Shown piece by piece: positions 28,296 through 38,209 of a DNA stretch of 64,000 nucleotides. This DNA comes from Dickeya undicola (GTDB taxonomy: Bacteria > Pseudomonadota > Gammaproteobacteria > Enterobacterales > Enterobacteriaceae), in the NCBI RefSeq assembly GCF_000784735.1, contig NZ_JSYG01000025.1:40359-104358 (forward strand), written 5' to 3'. Numbering within the stretch: the first letter of the stretch is position 1; each line of letters opens with the position of its first letter. The position numbers and the translations under genes were made by a program. The notes under the pieces were generated by a model. It worked only from the letters and a program-made list of their open reading frames with translations. It did not search any database and was not told where the DNA came from.

Positions 28296-30542
28296 TCAGC
28301 GACCACCGCGAATCAGGCCGCCCAGCCCGCGCTCTTCAATGAAAATCGACGCCCACTGGCGCACTTCGCTGGCGGTTTGCGCCTTGAGCACCTTGTCCGT
28401 CAACTGGCGTGTCTCTTCTTCACCAATCCGACGCAGCAGGTATTTGATACGAGCAACGCTACGACCGTTCATGCTCAACGAACGGTATCCCAACCCGATC
28501 AGCAACAGCGCGCCCATCGGTTCACCGGCCATCTCGCCGCACACCGAAACCGGCAACGAATATTGCTGACAATGAGTGATGATCATGTTCAGTGCCTGCA
28601 ACATCGACGGATGCAGGCTGTCGTACAGGGCACCGACATGCGGGTTATTACGATCCACCGCCAGCAGATACTGAGTCAGGTCATTGGTGCCGACGGAGAC
28701 AAAATCGATGCGGGACGCCAGATGCGGCAATAAAAACAGCACCGACGGCACTTCGATCATAATACCGATGCGTGGCTGTGGCTGCGGAAAACCGAGCATC
28801 TCCGACACCTCCGCTGCAGCGCGTTCAATCAACCGTTTTGCCTCATCGATCTCATCCAGGCTGTTGACCATCGGCAGTAAAATACTTAGGTTGCCGATAT
28901 GCGCATTAGCCCGCAGCATGGCGCGAACCTGAATCATGAATATTTCCGGCTGATCAAGCGTGACGCGAATGCCACGCCAGCCCAGACAAGGATTTTCTTC
29001 ACTGATAGGCAGGTAAGGCAGTTGTTTATCCGCACCGATATCCAACGTGCGCAACATCACCGGACGGGACGGATAAAGCCGCAACATGCCTTCATATTGC
29101 GTCATCTGCTCCTCTTCCGAGGGAAAGCCGTTTTGCAGCATGAACGGAATTTCGGTGCGATACAGCCCCACACCGTCTACCTGATTAATGAAGTGCTTTT
29201 CATGTTCGGCGCTCAGACCGGCGTTAAGCATCACGTCCACCCGCTCACCGCTTTTCAGCACCGCCGGGCGCTCCATGTCATCTTCCGCCAGCCGGGTGAG
29301 TTCGTTTTCCTCGCTCAGCAGACGCTGATACTCCTGCACCAGCACCGGCTCAGGGTCCACCAGCAACTCGCCGCGATAGCCATCCAGAATCAGCAGACGC
29401 TGATGCAATAGCTCAGGCTGAATATCCGCGCCCATCAGCGTAGGAATACCCATCGCCCGCACCAAAATGGCGGCGTGGGAATTAGCGGCACCGTCATAGG
29501 CGACCACACCAGCCAGGCGCTCTTGCGGCACCTCCGCCAGCAGTGTGGCGGTCAGCTCGTCCGCCACCAGAATGAAACGCTCCGGCCACTGGCCGTTGCT
29601 CTGGGCGTTGTCATCAAGATGGAATAGCAGGCGCTGCCCCAACGCCCGTAGGTCGCTGGAACGATCGCGCAGGTAAGGGTCCTGCAGGCTGGCAAATTGC
29701 GCGGCGAACCGTTCGATCACCACTTTGACCGCCCATTCGGCCACGCTACCGGTATCCACCTCCTGAAACAGGTCGCGTTTGAGGCGTGCATCGTTAAGCA
29801 GGTGGGAATAGAAATCGAAGATCGCCGCGCTCTCTTTCTGCGCGCTGGCGCTAAAACGCTTACTGAAACGGCGGAACTCCGCCCCGGCCTCCTCCATCGC
29901 CATCAGCAACCGGGAGCGTTCACGGTCGCTATCCAAGCTGGAAGCCGGGAAGACCTGCTCCAGCGACGGCTGGCCGCGGTCCTGCCAGCCGGTGGCAATC
30001 GCCACACCGGAAGACGCTGCCATCGCCTTGATGCGCGTCTGCCGGTACTGCCCGAACAGCGCTTTCATTTGAGACAGGGAAAGAATGGCCGCCATCTGGG
30101 TGGCCAGCGTCACCATGAACGATTCTTCGTTTTTGTCGAACTGCCGGTGTTCGCGCTGCTGGACTACCAGCACGCCCAGCAATTGACGCCGGTGGATCAC
30201 CGGCACGCCCAGAAACGAGCGGAAGTGTTGTTCACGTACCGCAGGAATGAATTTAAAACTGGGGTGGCTTTGGGCATCCGCCAGGTTGATAGGCTCCGCC
30301 CGCTCGCCAACCAGGCCGACAACTCCCTGCCCGAACGCCAAGGTAATAGTGCGGCCGCGCGGCTTTTTCAGCCCGCGCGTCGCCATCAGGTAATAGCATT
30401 GACGATCGTGATCGGCCAGATAGATAGAGCAGACTTCCGTATCCATCGCCAGACAGGTTTCATTCACCAGGATTTCCAACGCATCACTCAGCCGGGCCGC
30501 GGCTGCAACCTTCTCAATAATTTCCCGCAGTCGCGTGAGCAT
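28296..30542 (-). CDS. ptsP: Phosphoenolpyruvate-protein phosphotransferase PtsP (EI-Ntr)
   Basis: The first enzyme of the nitrogen PTS, phosphorylating NPr from PEP. The 748-residue protein has an N-terminal GAF domain (about residues 1-165) that senses glutamine and 2-oxoglutarate, the phosphohistidine loop DGAANSHAAILVRAMGIPT and a C-terminal PEP-binding TIM barrel (VDGVGLYRTEIPFM, SVGTNDLTQYLLAVDRNN, VCGEMAGEP). Two adjacent ATGs exist; the second gives the E. coli length. rppH lies 14 bp upstream, so they form an operon. Confidence 0.97.
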   Translation of the reverse strand: MLTRLREIIEKVAAAARLSDALEILVNETCLAMDTEVCSIYLADHDRQCYYLMATRGLKKPRGRTITLAFGQGVVGLVGERAEPINLADAQSHPSFKFIPAVREQHFRSFLGVPVIHRRQLLGVLVVQQREHRQFDKNEESFMVTLATQMAAILSLSQMKALFGQYRQTRIKAMAASSGVAIATGWQDRGQPSLEQVFPASSLDSDRERSRLLMAMEEAGAEFRRFSKRFSASAQKESAAIFDFYSHLLNDARLKRDLFQEVDTGSVAEWAVKVVIERFAAQFASLQDPYLRDRSSDLRALGQRLLFHLDDNAQSNGQWPERFILVADELTATLLAEVPQERLAGVVAYDGAANSHAAILVRAMGIPTLMGADIQPELLHQRLLILDGYRGELLVDPEPVLVQEYQRLLSEENELTRLAEDDMERPAVLKSGERVDVMLNAGLSAEHEKHFINQVDGVGLYRTEIPFMLQNGFPSEEEQMTQYEGMLRLYPSRPVMLRTLDIGADKQLPYLPISEENPCLGWRGIRVTLDQPEIFMIQVRAMLRANAHIGNLSILLPMVNSLDEIDEAKRLIERAAAEVSEMLGFPQPQPRIGIMIEVPSVLFLLPHLASRIDFVSVGTNDLTQYLLAVDRNNPHVGALYDSLHPSMLQALNMIITHCQQYSLPVSVCGEMAGEPMGALLLIGLGYRSLSMNGRSVARIKYLLRRIGEEETRQLTDKVLKAQTASEVRQWASIFIEERGLGGLIRGGR

Positions 30543-30556
30543 CATGATGTATCGGA

Positions 30557-31084
30557 TTATCCTCGTTTTCGTCTGGTTCCTGATGACATTCGGTTAGCCG
30601 AATTCTCCTGTAGCTGCATCACGGCAATGACAAACTCCTTCATCACCTTTCGATAAACGTCACGTTTGAACGACACCACCTGGCGTACCGGATACCAGTA
30701 ACTCACCCAGCGCCACCCATCGAATTCCGGGGTGCCACTGCTTTGCATGTTGATGTCTGATTCATTACACATTAACTGTAGCAGAAACCATTTTTGCTTT
30801 TGGCCGATACATACCGGTTTTGTATCCCAACGCACCAAACGTTTTGGCAATTTATAGCGTAACCAGCTTCGGGTGGAAGCCAGGATACGAACGTCCTTTT
30901 TCCGCAGCCCCACCTCTTCGAACAGTTCGCGGTACATCGCTTGTTCCGCGCTTTCTCCGGGGTTGATTCCCCCTTGAGGAAACTGCCAGGAGTGCTGACC
31001 ATAGCGACGGGCCCACAACACCTGCCCCTGCCGATTACAAATTACAATACCAACATTCGGGCGGTAGCCATCATCGTCGATCAC
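30557..31084 (-). CDS. rppH: RNA pyrophosphohydrolase RppH
   Basis: RppH converts 5'-triphosphate mRNA ends to monophosphate, triggering RNase E decay. The 175-residue Nudix protein contains [20 protein letters not shown], the complete Nudix box. I set the start at a GTG (31084, reading [14 protein letters not shown]) because GAGG lies 7 bp upstream and E. coli RppH begins at this residue; the frame also runs 16 codons upstream to an ATG without similarity. Confidence 0.95.
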   Translation of the reverse strand: MIDDDGYRPNVGIVICNRQGQVLWARRYGQHSWQFPQGGINPGESAEQAMYRELFEEVGLRKKDVRILASTRSWLRYKLPKRLVRWDTKPVCIGQKQKWFLLQLMCNESDINMQSSGTPEFDGWRWVSYWYPVRQVVSFKRDVYRKVMKEFVIAVMQLQENSANRMSSGTRRKRG

Positions 31085-31856
31085 CGGACTACCTCGATAA
31101 ACTAGAATGCAAAGATGACTCGATTGTTTCACACTCCTGACAGACGGTAAACTCCCGCTTTACATCCCTTTTATGGATGTGGCTTCCCGCATTCGCACCG
31201 GGCGTCAGCAACACAGAGCATTACCTCAACATAGCCGAACCATTCTGATAAAAAGCCGTTAACCCACAGATAAGATCAAAGTTATAAACATTCACCAGGC
31301 AATTCCGTTGGTTTATTCACTTTTTCTGTGGACATCTTTGTGAAGAACATCATGAAAAAGTGCGTAAAACTCATTTCAACCTTTATACCGCTGTGATCTA
31401 CTCCACTAAATTGCCATTCCCTTTCAAGCAATTAAGCCGCCTTTCCCTGATTTCTCCACCGCCAGGCATTCCCCCATTTCAGTATGGTTTTCGAGATGGC
31501 GAAAGATCGCACTACGGTGGTTTTATCCACAGGCAACCATCGAAAACCAGCCAAAAAATCGGCAAAACCAGCAAAACCACGGTCAGTCAAGGCTGTAAAT
31601 TGAAACAGTGATCCCGAGTTATCCCGGTTATCCCAAAAAACTGTGGATAACATAGTGTAAAATCCTGTTCATTGTCGGTGTCTTGTCATGAACAAAAACC
31701 GGCAGCCGGTTTTCCCCTGTGAATATAGGGAGAAAAACCATAAGAGAATCATGCTATTATTATTTTTCACCTGAATAGCTGAATGCCTGACGTTATCCTC
31801 CGTTATGGCTGTACTTTTTTTAATCACCCTTGTTATCAGTAACGGATAGACAATCC
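31085..31856. other. Non-coding gap between rppH and mutH
   Basis: No gene is supported in this 772-bp divergent region, which must hold the promoters of rppH-ptsP and mutH. Short frames here lack ribosome-binding sites and family similarity. Two perfect DnaA-box sequences in opposite orientation are listed separately. Confidence 0.7.
31523..31650. promoter_or_regulatory. Pair of DnaA-box sequences upstream of mutH
   Basis: TTATCCACA at 31523-31531 and TGTGGATAA (the same box inverted) at 31642-31650 both match the DnaA consensus TTATNCACA exactly. Whether DnaA uses them is not shown; the surroundings contain no AT-rich 13-mer array or replication gene. Confidence 0.45.
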
Positions 31857-32543
31857 ATGCAGACACCCACTCCCCATCGCAACGCACCGGACAGTGAACA
31901 GGCTCTGCTGCTGCGGGCACAGGCGTTGGCGGGTTATTCGCTGGCGGAACTGGCCCGAATCGCCCAACTGCCGCTGCCCGCCAACCTTAAACGTGACAAA
32001 GGGTGGATCGGGGTACTCCTGGAAGGCTTTTTAGGTGCCAGCGCCGGGAGTAAGCCGGAGCAGGACTTCCCTGACATCGGGATTGAATTGAAAACCATCC
32101 CGGTAGATGAACAAGGGCGGCCGCTGGAAACCACCTTTGTCTGTGTGGCACCGCTGACCGGCAACAGTGGTGTGATCTGGGAAAGCAGTCATGTACGACG
32201 CAAGCTAGCCAGAGTGCTGTGGATTCCGGTGGAAGGATCGCGCGCAATCCCACTGGGAGAACGCCGTATCGGCGCACCGTTGTTGTGGAGTCCCAGCCCG
32301 GAGGAAGAACGGCAATTACGTCAGGACTGGGAAGAACTGATGGATTTGATCGTACTGGGCAAAGTGGAAAGCATCACCGCCCGTCACGGTGAGGTGTTAC
32401 AGTTGCGTCCCAAGGCTGCCAACAGCCGGGCGCTAACCGAAGCGATTGGTGAACACGGGCAGCCGATTCTGACGCTCCCCCGCGGCTTTTACCTGAAGAA
32501 AACCTTTACTACGCCGTTACTGGCCCGGCATTTTCTGCTGTAA
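31857..32543 (+). CDS. mutH: DNA mismatch repair endonuclease MutH
   Basis: MutH nicks the unmethylated strand at hemimethylated GATC after MutS/MutL recognition. The 228-residue protein contains the DxnExK catalytic motif ([14 protein letters not shown]), the conserved [20 protein letters not shown] and the C-terminal [20 protein letters not shown] chose the ATG at 31857, matching the family length; the upstream extension begins at a TTG. Confidence 0.96.
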   Translation: MQTPTPHRNAPDSEQALLLRAQALAGYSLAELARIAQLPLPANLKRDKGWIGVLLEGFLGASAGSKPEQDFPDIGIELKTIPVDEQGRPLETTFVCVAPLTGNSGVIWESSHVRRKLARVLWIPVEGSRAIPLGERRIGAPLLWSPSPEEERQLRQDWEELMDLIVLGKVESITARHGEVLQLRPKAANSRALTEAIGEHGQPILTLPRGFYLKKTFTTPLLARHFLL

Positions 32544-32639
32544 TGCCCTCCGGGCGGACACGGCCTAAACCTCTTGCCTGCACGGCATCAGGCCGGAGAT
32601 AATTGTCATTTAGGTTTCGTTTAAGGAAGTAATGAGATA

Positions 32640-33356
32640 ATGTTCGATTGGATCGCAGACCCCAACGCCTGGCTGGCGCTGGGGACACTCACCATACTGG
32701 AAATCGTACTTGGCATCGACAACATCATCTTTTTGTCGCTGGTCGTCGCCAAGCTTCCCAAACATCAGCAGAACAAAGCCCGCCGCCTTGGCCTGATGGG
32801 CGCAATGCTGATGCGCCTCGGCCTGTTGGCGTCCATTGCCTGGGTTATCAAGCTGACCAATCCGCTGTTTAGCGTGTTCGGGCAAGACGTGTCCGCTCGT
32901 GACCTGATTCTGTTCCTCGGTGGTTTGTTCCTGATCTGGAAATCCAGCAAGGAGATCCACGAAACCATTGAAGGCGGCGCGGAAGACCATACCTCGCAAG
33001 TGCATTCTTTCTTTGGTGCCATCGTGCAAATTATGCTGCTGGACATCATCTTCAGTCTGGACTCGGTAATTACCGCTGTTGGTTTGTCTGACCATCTGTT
33101 CATTATGATGGCCGCCGTAGTGATTGCCGTCGGCGTTATGATGTTCTCTGCCCGCACCATCGGCGAATTTGTCGATCGTCACCCGTCGGTAAAAATGCTG
33201 GCGTTGTCATTCCTGATTCTGGTGGGCTTCACGTTAATTCTGGAAAGTGTCGATATCCATGTGCCGAAAGGTTATATCTACTTCGCCATGTTCTTCTCCA
33301 TGTCGGTAGAAGCACTGAACCTGATGCGTGGCAAGAAATCTGCCAAAAACCAGTAA
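32640..33356 (+). CDS. ygdQ: TerC family inner-membrane protein YgdQ
   Basis: A 238-residue protein of about seven transmembrane helices with the TerC signature EIVLGIDNIIFLSLVVAKLP and a second acidic helix (IMLLDIIFSLDSVITAVGLS). These paired Asp residues suggest metal-ion (manganese-type) transport, which is inference from relatives such as Alx and MntP. A hairpin at 33364-33393 follows. It is next to mutH and ygdR as in E. coli. Confidence 0.92.
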   Translation: MFDWIADPNAWLALGTLTILEIVLGIDNIIFLSLVVAKLPKHQQNKARRLGLMGAMLMRLGLLASIAWVIKLTNPLFSVFGQDVSARDLILFLGGLFLIWKSSKEIHETIEGGAEDHTSQVHSFFGAIVQIMLLDIIFSLDSVITAVGLSDHLFIMMAAVVIAVGVMMFSARTIGEFVDRHPSVKMLALSFLILVGFTLILESVDIHVPKGYIYFAMFFSMSVEALNLMRGKKSAKNQ

Positions 33357-33363
33357 CACCTCC

Positions 33364-33393
33364 GCGGGAAAGGGCCTTCGTGCCGTTTCCCGC
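33364..33393 (+). terminator. Hairpin after ygdQ
   Basis: gcgggaaa / tttcccgc surround a 14-nt loop just past the ygdQ stop. T-rich sequence follows only some 15 bp later, so it may be a weak or bipartite terminator. Confidence 0.5.
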
Positions 33394-33509
33394 CCCATTC
33401 TTACGTATCTTTTTAATTTTTTTACCATAAATCCTAACCTCGTCCGGACAACGCTTTGCTAGACTGAAAAAACGTTCAGTTTTTTTGCTAAATAACAGGT
33501 AAATGCAGT

Positions 33510-33728
33510 ATGCGATTTCGGATTAAAACCGCCGTTGCCCTGACTTTTGTCGTCCTGCTTTCCGGCTGCGCCAGCCACTATGTCATCGCTACGAAAGACG
33601 GTCAGATGCTGCTGACCAGAGGAAAACCAACGTTGGATTCGACCACTGGTCTACTCAGTTATACTGATGAAGAAGGCGTAGAACACCAGATCAACAACAA
33701 CACTATTTCTCAGGTGATTGAGCGTTAG
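33510..33728 (+). CDS. ygdR: YgdI/YgdR family lipoprotein (YgdR position)
   Basis: A 72-residue lipoprotein with signal MRFRIKTAVALTFVVLLSGC (lipobox LSGC) and the DUF903 mature domain (HYVIATKDGQMLLTRGKPTL). It is a paralogue of the protein at 11653. Located between ygdQ and tas as in E. coli. Function unknown. Confidence 0.92.
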   Translation: MRFRIKTAVALTFVVLLSGCASHYVIATKDGQMLLTRGKPTLDSTTGLLSYTDEEGVEHQINNNTISQVIER

Positions 33729-33960
33729 GCCGGTTATTTGCATCAGCCGGGCCAGATTCGGAGATTCTGTTTGGCCCCGCTATCCCCGTCGCCTTCCCTG
33801 TCTGGGGGAAAAACCATTTTTCCCCGCATTAATGCCTCGCCCTCCCGTACAACCGACCTTCCCGCACAAAGAGTCTTCCCCCCTCGTCACAGCTTGGTTA
33901 TAGTCGAAAACGTGGTGCCATCGCACCCGCGTTACTCAGAAGAATAAAAAGGACACTGCA

Positions 33961-35001
33961 ATGCTCTATCACCGTATTCCCCACAGCAGTTTGGAAGTCA
34001 GTACGCTGGGTCTGGGCACCATGACCTTTGGCGAACAGAACAGTGAAGCGGATGCCCACGCTCAGTTGGATCTCGCGGTTGCCGCTGGCATTAATCTGAT
34101 TGATACCGCGGAAATGTACCCGGTTCCACCACGTCCTGAAACACAGGGGCTAACGGAAAGTTACATCGGTTCCTGGCTGAAAAGTCGCGGCGGGCGCGAA
34201 AAGCTGATCATCGCCAGCAAAGTCTCCGGACCGGCGCGCCTCAATGACAGTAGCATTCGTCCACAGCAGGCGTTAGATCGCAAAAACATCCGTGCCGCGC
34301 TGGATGACAGCCTCAAGCGGCTGAATACCGACTACATCGACCTGTACCAGTTGCACTGGCCACAGCGTCAAACCAACAGCTTCGGCAAGCTGAACTACCA
34401 GTACTCGCATGAAAAACCGGCCGTCACGCTGCTGGAAACGCTGGAAGCGCTAAACGAGCAGGTGCGCGCCGGTAAAATTCGTTATATCGGTGTGTCGAAC
34501 GAAACCCCGTGGGGCGTGATGCGCTATCTGCAACTGGCTGAAAAACATGAGTTACCACGAATTGTCTCTATCCAGAATCCCTATAGCCTGCTAAACCGCA
34601 GTTTCGAGGTCGGTCTGGCGGAAATCAGTCAGCATGAAGGGGTCGAGCTGCTGGCTTACTCGCCGCTGGCGTTCGGCACACTGACGGGCAAATACCTGAA
34701 CGGTGCCAAACCGGCGGGCGCGCGCAATACCTTGTTTAGCCGTTTTGTACGCTACTCTGCTCCTCATACCCAGCAAGCCATCGCTGAGTACGTGGCACTG
34801 GCACAAAAACACGGTCTGGATCCGGCGCAGATGGCGCTGGCGTTTGTGCGTCAACAGCCGTTTGTCGCCAGTACCCTGCTCGGTGCCACCACGCTGGAAC
34901 AGCTAAAAACCAACCTGGGTAGCTTTGATCTGACGCTTGGCGAGGACGTACTGACGGAACTGGAAGCCATCCACCGCCGCTTTACCATTCCCGCGCCCTG
35001 A
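33961..35001 (+). CDS. tas: NADP(H)-dependent aldo-keto reductase Tas
   Basis: A 346-residue aldo-keto reductase. Catalytic tetrad elements are visible as DTAEMYPVP (Asp and Tyr), ASKVSG (Lys) and QLHWPQR (His). Tas of E. coli suppresses tyrosine auxotrophy; the physiological substrate is not established. GAAGAAT lies ahead of the ATG. In E. coli lplT-aas follow; here an autotransporter is convergent downstream. Confidence 0.95.
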   Translation: MLYHRIPHSSLEVSTLGLGTMTFGEQNSEADAHAQLDLAVAAGINLIDTAEMYPVPPRPETQGLTESYIGSWLKSRGGREKLIIASKVSGPARLNDSSIRPQQALDRKNIRAALDDSLKRLNTDYIDLYQLHWPQRQTNSFGKLNYQYSHEKPAVTLLETLEALNEQVRAGKIRYIGVSNETPWGVMRYLQLAEKHELPRIVSIQNPYSLLNRSFEVGLAEISQHEGVELLAYSPLAFGTLTGKYLNGAKPAGARNTLFSRFVRYSAPHTQQAIAEYVALAQKHGLDPAQMALAFVRQQPFVASTLLGATTLEQLKTNLGSFDLTLGEDVLTELEAIHRRFTIPAP

Positions 35002-35006
35002 CCTCA

Positions 35007-35037
35007 CAACACGCCTTCCTTTCGGGAAGGCGTGTTG
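35007..35037. terminator. Bidirectional terminator between tas and the autotransporter
   Basis: caacacgccttcc-tttc... / ggaaggcgtgttg forms a 13-bp stem between two convergent stops. Confidence 0.75.
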
Positions 35038-35056
35038 ACCTCAACCAGCCATGCTG

Positions 35057-38000
35057 TCAAAACGCCATACTGAACAAGGCCTGCGCGCTGTCATCGTTAG
35101 CCTTGGTTGCGCGCAAGCCCTGATACCCCAGCGACAGATGGGTATTGCGGGAGAAATCCACCGCGACACCTGCTCGCATCAATCGGGTATTCTCCGCCAG
35201 TGGCAAACCCTCCGAAGTAAAGGCATCACCGCCGGAAACAAAACGCAGCCGGGCCTGATTGTCGTCATGGGTTAAGCGGTGCTGATAGCCGATATCCCCA
35301 TACAGCGACACCGGTACGCGTGACAACGGCTGAACTTTCAGGCGTAGGCCGCCGGTTGCAAAGGCGGCACGGGTGGTGTCTTTCGCAAATGCCAGCGCCG
35401 CACTGTTTCCGCTCTCCTGCCCACCCTGATTTTGCAACCAGACCCAGGCCGTGTTGCCATACGGCTCCACGCTCACAGTATTCAACAATTCAAACCGGTG
35501 GCTGGCTTCGACAAACCCCTGTGCCAGATTAGCGCGATAATCGCCTGTCGCCTGTCCGTTCAGCCCGGAGACATTGATGTCGCGCTGACTGTCGAGGGTG
35601 AGATAGCTGTAGCTAAGCCCGGACCGCAGATCAAGCGCCAGCGCCCGACCAGATAAATAGATACCGGTGTGATACGCGGTCAAATCACCGCGTGATGCAC
35701 GCTCATACATCATGACTCGCCCTTTTTCTGCACCAACGGCGAACCCCAGCACCCCCTGATCCCCCAGATGACCGCCATTACCAAGCAGCAGACCATAGCC
35801 ATGGTATTTCATACCTGCCTGCGCACCGTCGCCATCCTGACGGCCGTCATACCCCCAGCTACTCACCCAGGGTTCAGCGCCTTTGCCCGCACCACTCATG
35901 GTGCTGTTCAGGGTATCGCGCACCGCACGGCTGTTTCGAATCAACGCATTGCGCGCCGTGGCATAAAATTCGCCGTTCAGATTATCAAAGGCGCGCCGGG
36001 CGCTGTCGGCATCCTGCTGGTTGGCAATGGCGCTCAACACCGCGGTGCCCGACTGGTTATCAATAGCGTTCGCGACCGATTTCTGATTAGCGCTTTGCGC
36101 CACATCACTGAAGCGCACGTTGTTACGCACCACATTGACGAAGGCGCTTTGTGTGCTGTAGGTGAGCACATCATCCAAAAACAACGCGCTATTGACCGGC
36201 TCCAGCTTGTCGAACGCGCCGGTTAGCGCCCCTCCCACCTGAACCAGGGTGAATCGATCACCTAAATGCCTGGCGGTTCCGCCAACCAGCTTCACGGTTC
36301 CTGCCAGTTGAGCATTATTGGTCACCACCAGTTGGTCGGCATTGCCCTGCTGGTCAATCTCAAATTCATAAATCGAACCGGAATCAAAACGTACATTGCC
36401 GACCGTCAACGTCCCGACCGAGTTGCCGGGCGACAGAGTGCCGCCATTCTGCACCACGACTGAGCCGCTGATGATGCCGTGCCCACCTAGCACAGCACCA
36501 GATTGCACCCAGGCATCCCCCGCCAGGCTGCCGGAGCCACCAGCGACCTTACCCACAATGAGCTTGCCACCTTCCACTACAGTCGGACCGGCGAAAGTAT
36601 CATTGCCGGTTAGATACAGCGTACCAGTCCCTTGCTTACGCAGGCCGACGTCCAGCCCGGAAAGAACACTGCCGCTATCGGTGTTTTTCACCTGACCGAT
36701 ATCGTTGCTCCAGGTGCTGTCGATACCCTTGGTATCAATTGAATAGAGAGCAAAGTTCCCACCAAAAGTGCCACTGCTGAGATCGCTGCTCACCAGACGT
36801 TTGGCGTTCAGCAAACCGGGGCCTTGTACTGCTTTGAAAGCATTGACTACCCCTTGACCGAACAGCGCCTGATAGTCGCTCTGTGTCATCACCGTAATAT
36901 TCTGATCGGCGGCGGCATCCAGAATGGCCGTCCGCACCTGATCATCCGTCATGCCGTTATACGGGCTTTTAATTTTCAGTGAACGGATTAGCGTGGTGAG
37001 TTCATCGTCAGTAAACGTAATACCGGTATGGGTGGAGTAAACGTTGACGGCAGTGCCGGTCAGCGACTGATTTTCGTCATATTGCTCGTTAGCCAGCACC
37101 ACTGCTTTCGGCAAATTACTGCCGGTCAGCGGCGTCGCGGTAGACAGCAGCACATCGGCAATCTGCTTACCACTCATATAGGGAAATGCCTGACTGACCA
37201 ACGCGCCGACACCGGCGACATAAGGTGAAGCAAACGAGGTGCCGTTAACCCGGAAATACGTATTGTTGGTGGATGGCGTAATAATGTTAACGCCTGGAGC
37301 CAGCAGGCTGTAGTCGGTCGCGCCCTGCGCCAGATTGCTGAAGGTGGCGATAAATGCCGCGCTGCTGGTAGGTTGGGATGGGTCATACGCCATCACGTTA
37401 ATCCAGGTGTTGGCGATGTTGTCCTGAAGGCCGTTATTGTCCAGCACCGTAGGCAACGCGGAAAACAGTGTCGGCGTCAGGTGCCCTTCGTTCCCGGCCG
37501 ACATCACCATCAGTTGCCCCTGACTGGCCAGCACGTCAGCCGCGCTGGTGTACGCCGACACCACCGTATTCAACAGCAGGTCCTGCATGGCGGCGGAATA
37601 AGAAGAAAGCTGGTTGGGGTAAAACAGAAAACCCCAACTGTTGCTGATGATTTTCACGTCCGGTCGGTTGGTCATATCGACCATGCCCTGAAACAGATCA
37701 TTGATGGAATTATCCGTTCCCAGCGTTAACAGGTTTGAGTTATAGGCGATACCTTGTACGCCAACATCATTCTTTGCCGCACCAATGACCCCAGCCACCC
37801 AATACCCATGCGGGCTGGCGCTGCTGGGGTCGCTGATCCAGTGAGAACCGGCATCCACTTTGCCGTTGAATTCATCATTGCCAGACAGATCGCCGACGCG
37901 GTTAATAATCCCGACCGTTACCCCGGCACCGCTGTATCCCAGCGCGTAGGCGTCGGCAGCGTGGATAGAATCCAGCGCGGCACCGTTGCGCATATATTCG

Positions 38001-38209
38001 CGGGTACGAAAATCGTCAGCGGTTGCAGCCAGCGCAGGGTGTAATACGGAGCCAGCTAGTTGGGCCAGCAGCAGCACGGCGATCAACTGCCTGTTAAATC
38101 GCTTTTTATCTTGCGCGTTTCCACAGTGATAAAAATCCGTTTTTATACAATGAAAAAGCGCTGATTTTCTGACATAAGAAAACCCTAACGTATTAAACGT
38201 CATGCGCAT
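35057..38209 (-). CDS. Subtilisin-type (S8) autotransporter, catalytic Asp replaced by Asn
   Basis: A 1050-residue type Va secreted protein. Residues 1-61 form an extended signal peptide (hydrophobic core QLIAVLLLAQLAGSVLHPALA). A peptidase S8 domain spans about 75-430, followed by a passenger-associated repeat (LYLTGNDTFAGPTVVEGGKL) and a 12-strand beta-barrel ending ALFSMAF with terminal Phe. His134 (SPHGYWVAG), oxyanion Asn240 (MSAGNEG) and Ser325 (NGTSFASPYVAG) are present, but the usual catalytic Asp reads Asn103 (VGIINRVGD, codon AAC). It may have lost or altered protease activity. The Met at 38209 was chosen for the AGGA site 8 bp upstream. Confidence 0.88.
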   Translation of the reverse strand: MRMTFNTLGFSYVRKSALFHCIKTDFYHCGNAQDKKRFNRQLIAVLLLAQLAGSVLHPALAATADDFRTREYMRNGAALDSIHAADAYALGYSGAGVTVGIINRVGDLSGNDEFNGKVDAGSHWISDPSSASPHGYWVAGVIGAAKNDVGVQGIAYNSNLLTLGTDNSINDLFQGMVDMTNRPDVKIISNSWGFLFYPNQLSSYSAAMQDLLLNTVVSAYTSAADVLASQGQLMVMSAGNEGHLTPTLFSALPTVLDNNGLQDNIANTWINVMAYDPSQPTSSAAFIATFSNLAQGATDYSLLAPGVNIITPSTNNTYFRVNGTSFASPYVAGVGALVSQAFPYMSGKQIADVLLSTATPLTGSNLPKAVVLANEQYDENQSLTGTAVNVYSTHTGITFTDDELTTLIRSLKIKSPYNGMTDDQVRTAILDAAADQNITVMTQSDYQALFGQGVVNAFKAVQGPGLLNAKRLVSSDLSSGTFGGNFALYSIDTKGIDSTWSNDIGQVKNTDSGSVLSGLDVGLRKQGTGTLYLTGNDTFAGPTVVEGGKLIVGKVAGGSGSLAGDAWVQSGAVLGGHGIISGSVVVQNGGTLSPGNSVGTLTVGNVRFDSGSIYEFEIDQQGNADQLVVTNNAQLAGTVKLVGGTARHLGDRFTLVQVGGALTGAFDKLEPVNSALFLDDVLTYSTQSAFVNVVRNNVRFSDVAQSANQKSVANAIDNQSGTAVLSAIANQQDADSARRAFDNLNGEFYATARNALIRNSRAVRDTLNSTMSGAGKGAEPWVSSWGYDGRQDGDGAQAGMKYHGYGLLLGNGGHLGDQGVLGFAVGAEKGRVMMYERASRGDLTAYHTGIYLSGRALALDLRSGLSYSYLTLDSQRDINVSGLNGQATGDYRANLAQGFVEASHRFELLNTVSVEPYGNTAWVWLQNQGGQESGNSAALAFAKDTTRAAFATGGLRLKVQPLSRVPVSLYGDIGYQHRLTHDDNQARLRFVSGGDAFTSEGLPLAENTRLMRAGVAVDFSRNTHLSLGYQGLRATKANDDSAQALFSMAF

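Noticed and set aside
31523..31650. A replication origin at the paired DnaA boxes
   Set aside because: There are only two boxes, no AT-rich unwinding repeats and no neighbouring dnaA, gidA or mioC.
32544..32639. A yybP-ykoY manganese riboswitch ahead of the TerC-family gene
   Set aside because: The leader is under 100 bp and I see none of the conserved loop sequences.
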